Source: Carex sylvatica (taxonomy: Eukaryota > Streptophyta > Magnoliopsida > Poales > Cyperaceae). From it: a stretch of DNA of 22,737 nucleotides. Both the position numbers and the translations under genes were made by a program. The stretch spans positions 1 to 22,737 of the forward strand of contig CAXKVR010000572.1 of assembly GCA_964058845.1 (NCBI GenBank). Direction: 5' to 3'. Numbering within the stretch: the stretch's first letter is position 1; every line of letters starts with the position of its first letter. Below are positions 20,691 through 22,737 of this stretch, piece after piece. The notes below the pieces were generated by a model. The model ran no database searches. It was given only the letters and a program-made list of their open reading frames with translations, and was not told where the DNA came from.

Positions 20691-20866
20691 AATTTCTGTT
20701 TTGTTAATTTCTTTTTTTTAATTCTGTTTTTAAATTTCTGTTTTTAAATTTCTGTTTTTTTAATTCTGTTTTTGAATTTCTGTTTTTTAAATTATGTTCT
20801 TTTTAATTCTGTTTTTTAATTTCTGTTTTTTAAATTCTGTTTTTAAATTTCTGTTTTTAAATTTAG
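20691..20866 (+). repeat. TTTTTAAATTTCTG short-period repeat
   Basis: About a dozen copies of TTTTTAAATTTCTG and close variants (12-15 bp) occur in a row. The array ends in a T-rich run and an AG that would serve as a strong splice acceptor for the exon-like sequence starting at 20867. Confidence 0.8.
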
Positions 20867-21519
20867 TGCGAAGGAACGTAAGAAGCAGGAATGGCATGAT
20901 CTTATTTTAGGCGCAGGCTATTCTCGTTACAAAATACATCATACTCAGGTAGGTACTGATTGTGTTATGGAGCTCTATCCATGAATGTTATTGTAACGAA
21001 TATGACTAGTATGACTGTAATATCAGTGTCATTTCAGTCTATATAACACCAACTTCAGAATTTATCGAATCGATTTTAAATGGTATATCTAAACTGTTTA
21101 AATCGATCTACTTTTTTAGTTGTGCATTTACATGTAAAATTTATAATTTTTTAAATTTATTTAGTATCAAGTCAACTGATCAGTTGTGTGAGTTTTTAAA
21201 TTAATTTTAATGCATCTATTTTTCAATATTTTTTACTCTTTAATTTGATACTAAAATAACTCAAAAATATAATTTTTTTGTATGTAAACGTGTCACTTAT
21301 AAAATAAATCAGTTTGAACGATTTAAATTAATCATTTGATATTGATGTCATATGACACCGATGTCATACTAATTGAACTCAACTGTAACCGTTAGGCTGT
21401 TTAATATTGGATATCTTTAAATTAATAAGTGCAGGCTCCATAAGCAGTTGGGTGAAGAATTTATTGCATGTTGGATTGAAAATAATAATGATTCAAGTGT
21501 TATGTCATGGCCCAAATAG
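20867..21519 (+). CDS. Unidentified two-exon coding fragment (partial)
   Basis: Exon A (20867-20948) follows a pyrimidine-rich AG and ends CAG/GTAGGT. It has one open frame, AKERKKQEWHDLILGAGYSR, then YKIHHTQ. Exon B (21448-21519) follows AAGCAG and continues in the same phase with LGEEFIACWIENNNDSSVMS, then WPK and a TAG stop. The intron is 499 bp, but 392 bp of it is a MITE plus its target duplication, leaving 107 bp, a normal plant intron size. The upstream exons are not found; the preceding sequence is repeat DNA. I do not recognise the protein. It could be the 3' end of a real gene with a large repeat-filled intron, or a relic. Confidence 0.35.
20998..21380. mobile_element. Second, older copy of the 10055-10461 MITE family
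   Basis: The sequence aligns by eye along its length with the MITE at 10055: GTGTCATTTCA followed by CTATATAACACCAACT, TTAGTTGTGC, TTTATTTAGTAT, TTTGATACTAAAATAACTC and GTATGTAAACG. It is 383 bp and starts GAATATGACTAGTAT. Flanks TATTGTAAC (20989-20997) and AACTGTAAC (21381-21389) match at 7 of 9 positions. Lower arm similarity and the imperfect duplication indicate an older insertion. It sits inside the putative intron of the two-exon fragment. Confidence 0.85.
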
Positions 21520-22640
21520 GAGAAATATATATTTGGGCCTATGAACCATGTATCCTTTTTTTTTTCTTTTTCTTTTTTGCTGTTATATGTAATTAAGTCG
21601 ATCTCTTGTTGGAGAGACAATAAATTAAGAAAATAAAGGGAATTTGAATTATAACTCAACTGGACTTCCCTGTCCGGATGGGAATTTAAATTCGATTTCT
21701 GTTATTTCCGGAATCCCGACCCATTTCTATTAATAAAATTATTTGATCCAACCTGTTTCGGTTATTCTGATCCGATATGATTTTTTCTAATTAATTGTTT
21801 TTTTGAATGGATTGCATTTGTAGGATGCGGTCCATATAATGGTTTTTTATGTAGTTTCTCACCGTATGCGGCTGTATATATTTCTGCATAGATCGGAAGC
21901 AATTCAATTCAATGGTTAATTTGAACTATTGATTAATCAAACTGAACTATATTGAATTGTATCGAATCAAACTCGAACTTTTTTTTTTCAGTTTGAAACT
22001 CTACTTCAGTTTCGAACCAATTTGATTTAAAATTACACAAACTCGAACTCGAACTAAAATAAGTTTTAATTTGGTTTGATTCGTTTGCATTCCTTGTTGA
22101 TTTGGTTTCAAATTTTTTTTTTTTTGATAAAATCAAGAGAACGGGCTTTTTTTATTTGTTGGAAATTACTTTCTCAATACATGTTACTTGATTGACAATT
22201 GTTTTTAGAAACACAATTATAACATGTTTCCCTCTTATCTCCGAACTTAGGCAGTAGCGAAGATAGCATACAACAGGTAGACAACTGAAAAAAAAAAAAA
22301 ATAATTTAGATCAGGTTAAAAATAAATTTTGTCTACTTCTGAAAATTAAATTTGTCTATCTCTGATCAGTCCAGTTCAATTAAATCTGCCTATTCAGAAA
22401 TTTTTATTAGCGCTATCCGCTACTTTTTTAAGTTCTAACTCACTAACTTAATGGACTCGTTATTCTGCTACTGTTACGTTACGAAAAAATTTCAATTTGT
22501 TTTTAAGTAATTTAAAAGCCAGAATTGAAAATCGTGCTAAACAAAATAAAAGTTTAAACCTTAAATAAGGTTTCCCTGGATAAATAAATTAAGTGTGAAT
22601 CGAAACCGCGTCGAAAATACGAGTTTCTAAAACTTTATAG
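21520..22640. other. Intergenic sequence with AACTCGAAC/AATTCAATT-rich block
   Basis: No gene is recognised. The 21900-22120 stretch is rich in CAAACTCGAACT, AATTGAATTG and TTTGGTTTGAT words in both orientations. It resembles the degenerate sequence-name repeats of non-autonomous hAT elements, but no ends were found. A TTTGTAG acceptor followed by 32 open codons (21824-21919) is probably chance. Confidence 0.35.
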
Positions 22641-22737
22641 GCCCAGTGCGTCCGCACTGGAGGTGAGTGCGGATGGATGATCCGCAATGACTCCAGCTAG
22701 TTTTTTGAAATTTGACTAAATCCTGAGTGCGGGTTTC
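22641..22737 (+). mobile_element. Start of another LTR-like sequence with GTGCGG palindromes, cut by window end
   Basis: CCCAGTGCGTCCGCACTGG is followed by GTGAGTGCGGATGGATGATC-CGCA and CTGAGTGCGGG. These closely resemble the palindromic modules of the solo LTR at 12005-12405. The element continues beyond the window, so its boundaries and class cannot be given. Confidence 0.5.

Noticed and set aside
21824..21919. Possible further exon after TTTGTAG with 32 open codons
   Set aside because: It lies beyond the stop codon of the two-exon fragment, has no partner and no recognised motif; chance is likely.

Overview
The window reads as nuclear DNA of a flowering plant, most likely a eudicot. It is AT-rich, has GT-AG introns and plant-type promoter motifs, and is crowded with plant transposable elements. 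All calls rest on reading the sequence by eye. No database search was possible, and percent identities were not computed.

One intact, recognisable gene is present: a four-exon COX6B gene on the + strand (exons between 721 and 2810). It encodes a 77-residue cytochrome c oxidase subunit 6b with the twin-cysteine CX9C/CX10C signature. Four TGGGCC/T (site II) motifs lie about 560-640 bp upstream of its ATG. The other gene-like pieces are broken or uncertain: a BURP-domain pseudogene (17555-18593), a plant-mobile-domain (PMD) fragment (7033-7230, minus) inside a Mutator-like element, an unidentified two-exon coding fragment (20867-21519) and an isolated 67-codon ORF (14820-15023).

Most of the rest is mobile-element DNA, and several elements have clean boundaries. 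A MULE spans 6821-8624, with 41-bp terminal inverted repeats and a 9-10 bp target duplication. A nested giant palindrome spans 8733-10910. It contains a 407-bp foldback MITE (10055-10461, 9-bp target duplication), and a second copy of that MITE family lies at 20998-21380. A solo LTR lies at 11781-12905 (TG...CA, duplication ATCTA). The 3' end of a copia element lies at 13783-14085 on the minus strand. A hAT-type element built of CACGG repeats spans 15538-16103 (8-bp duplication). Less sharply bounded repeats are an LTR-like block (3449-5945), a hAT-like leader with minisatellites (19448-20866), and the start of another GTGCGG-motif LTR-like sequence cut by the window end.

The most unusual structure is the palindrome at 8733-10910: an inverted repeat whose two arms each contain their own ~620-bp palindrome. 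The orientation of the short central loops shows that unit 2 is the reverse complement of unit 1. The most informative nested event is the MITE at 20998-21380, whose removal with one target duplication would shrink the surrounding putative intron from 499 to 107 bp.
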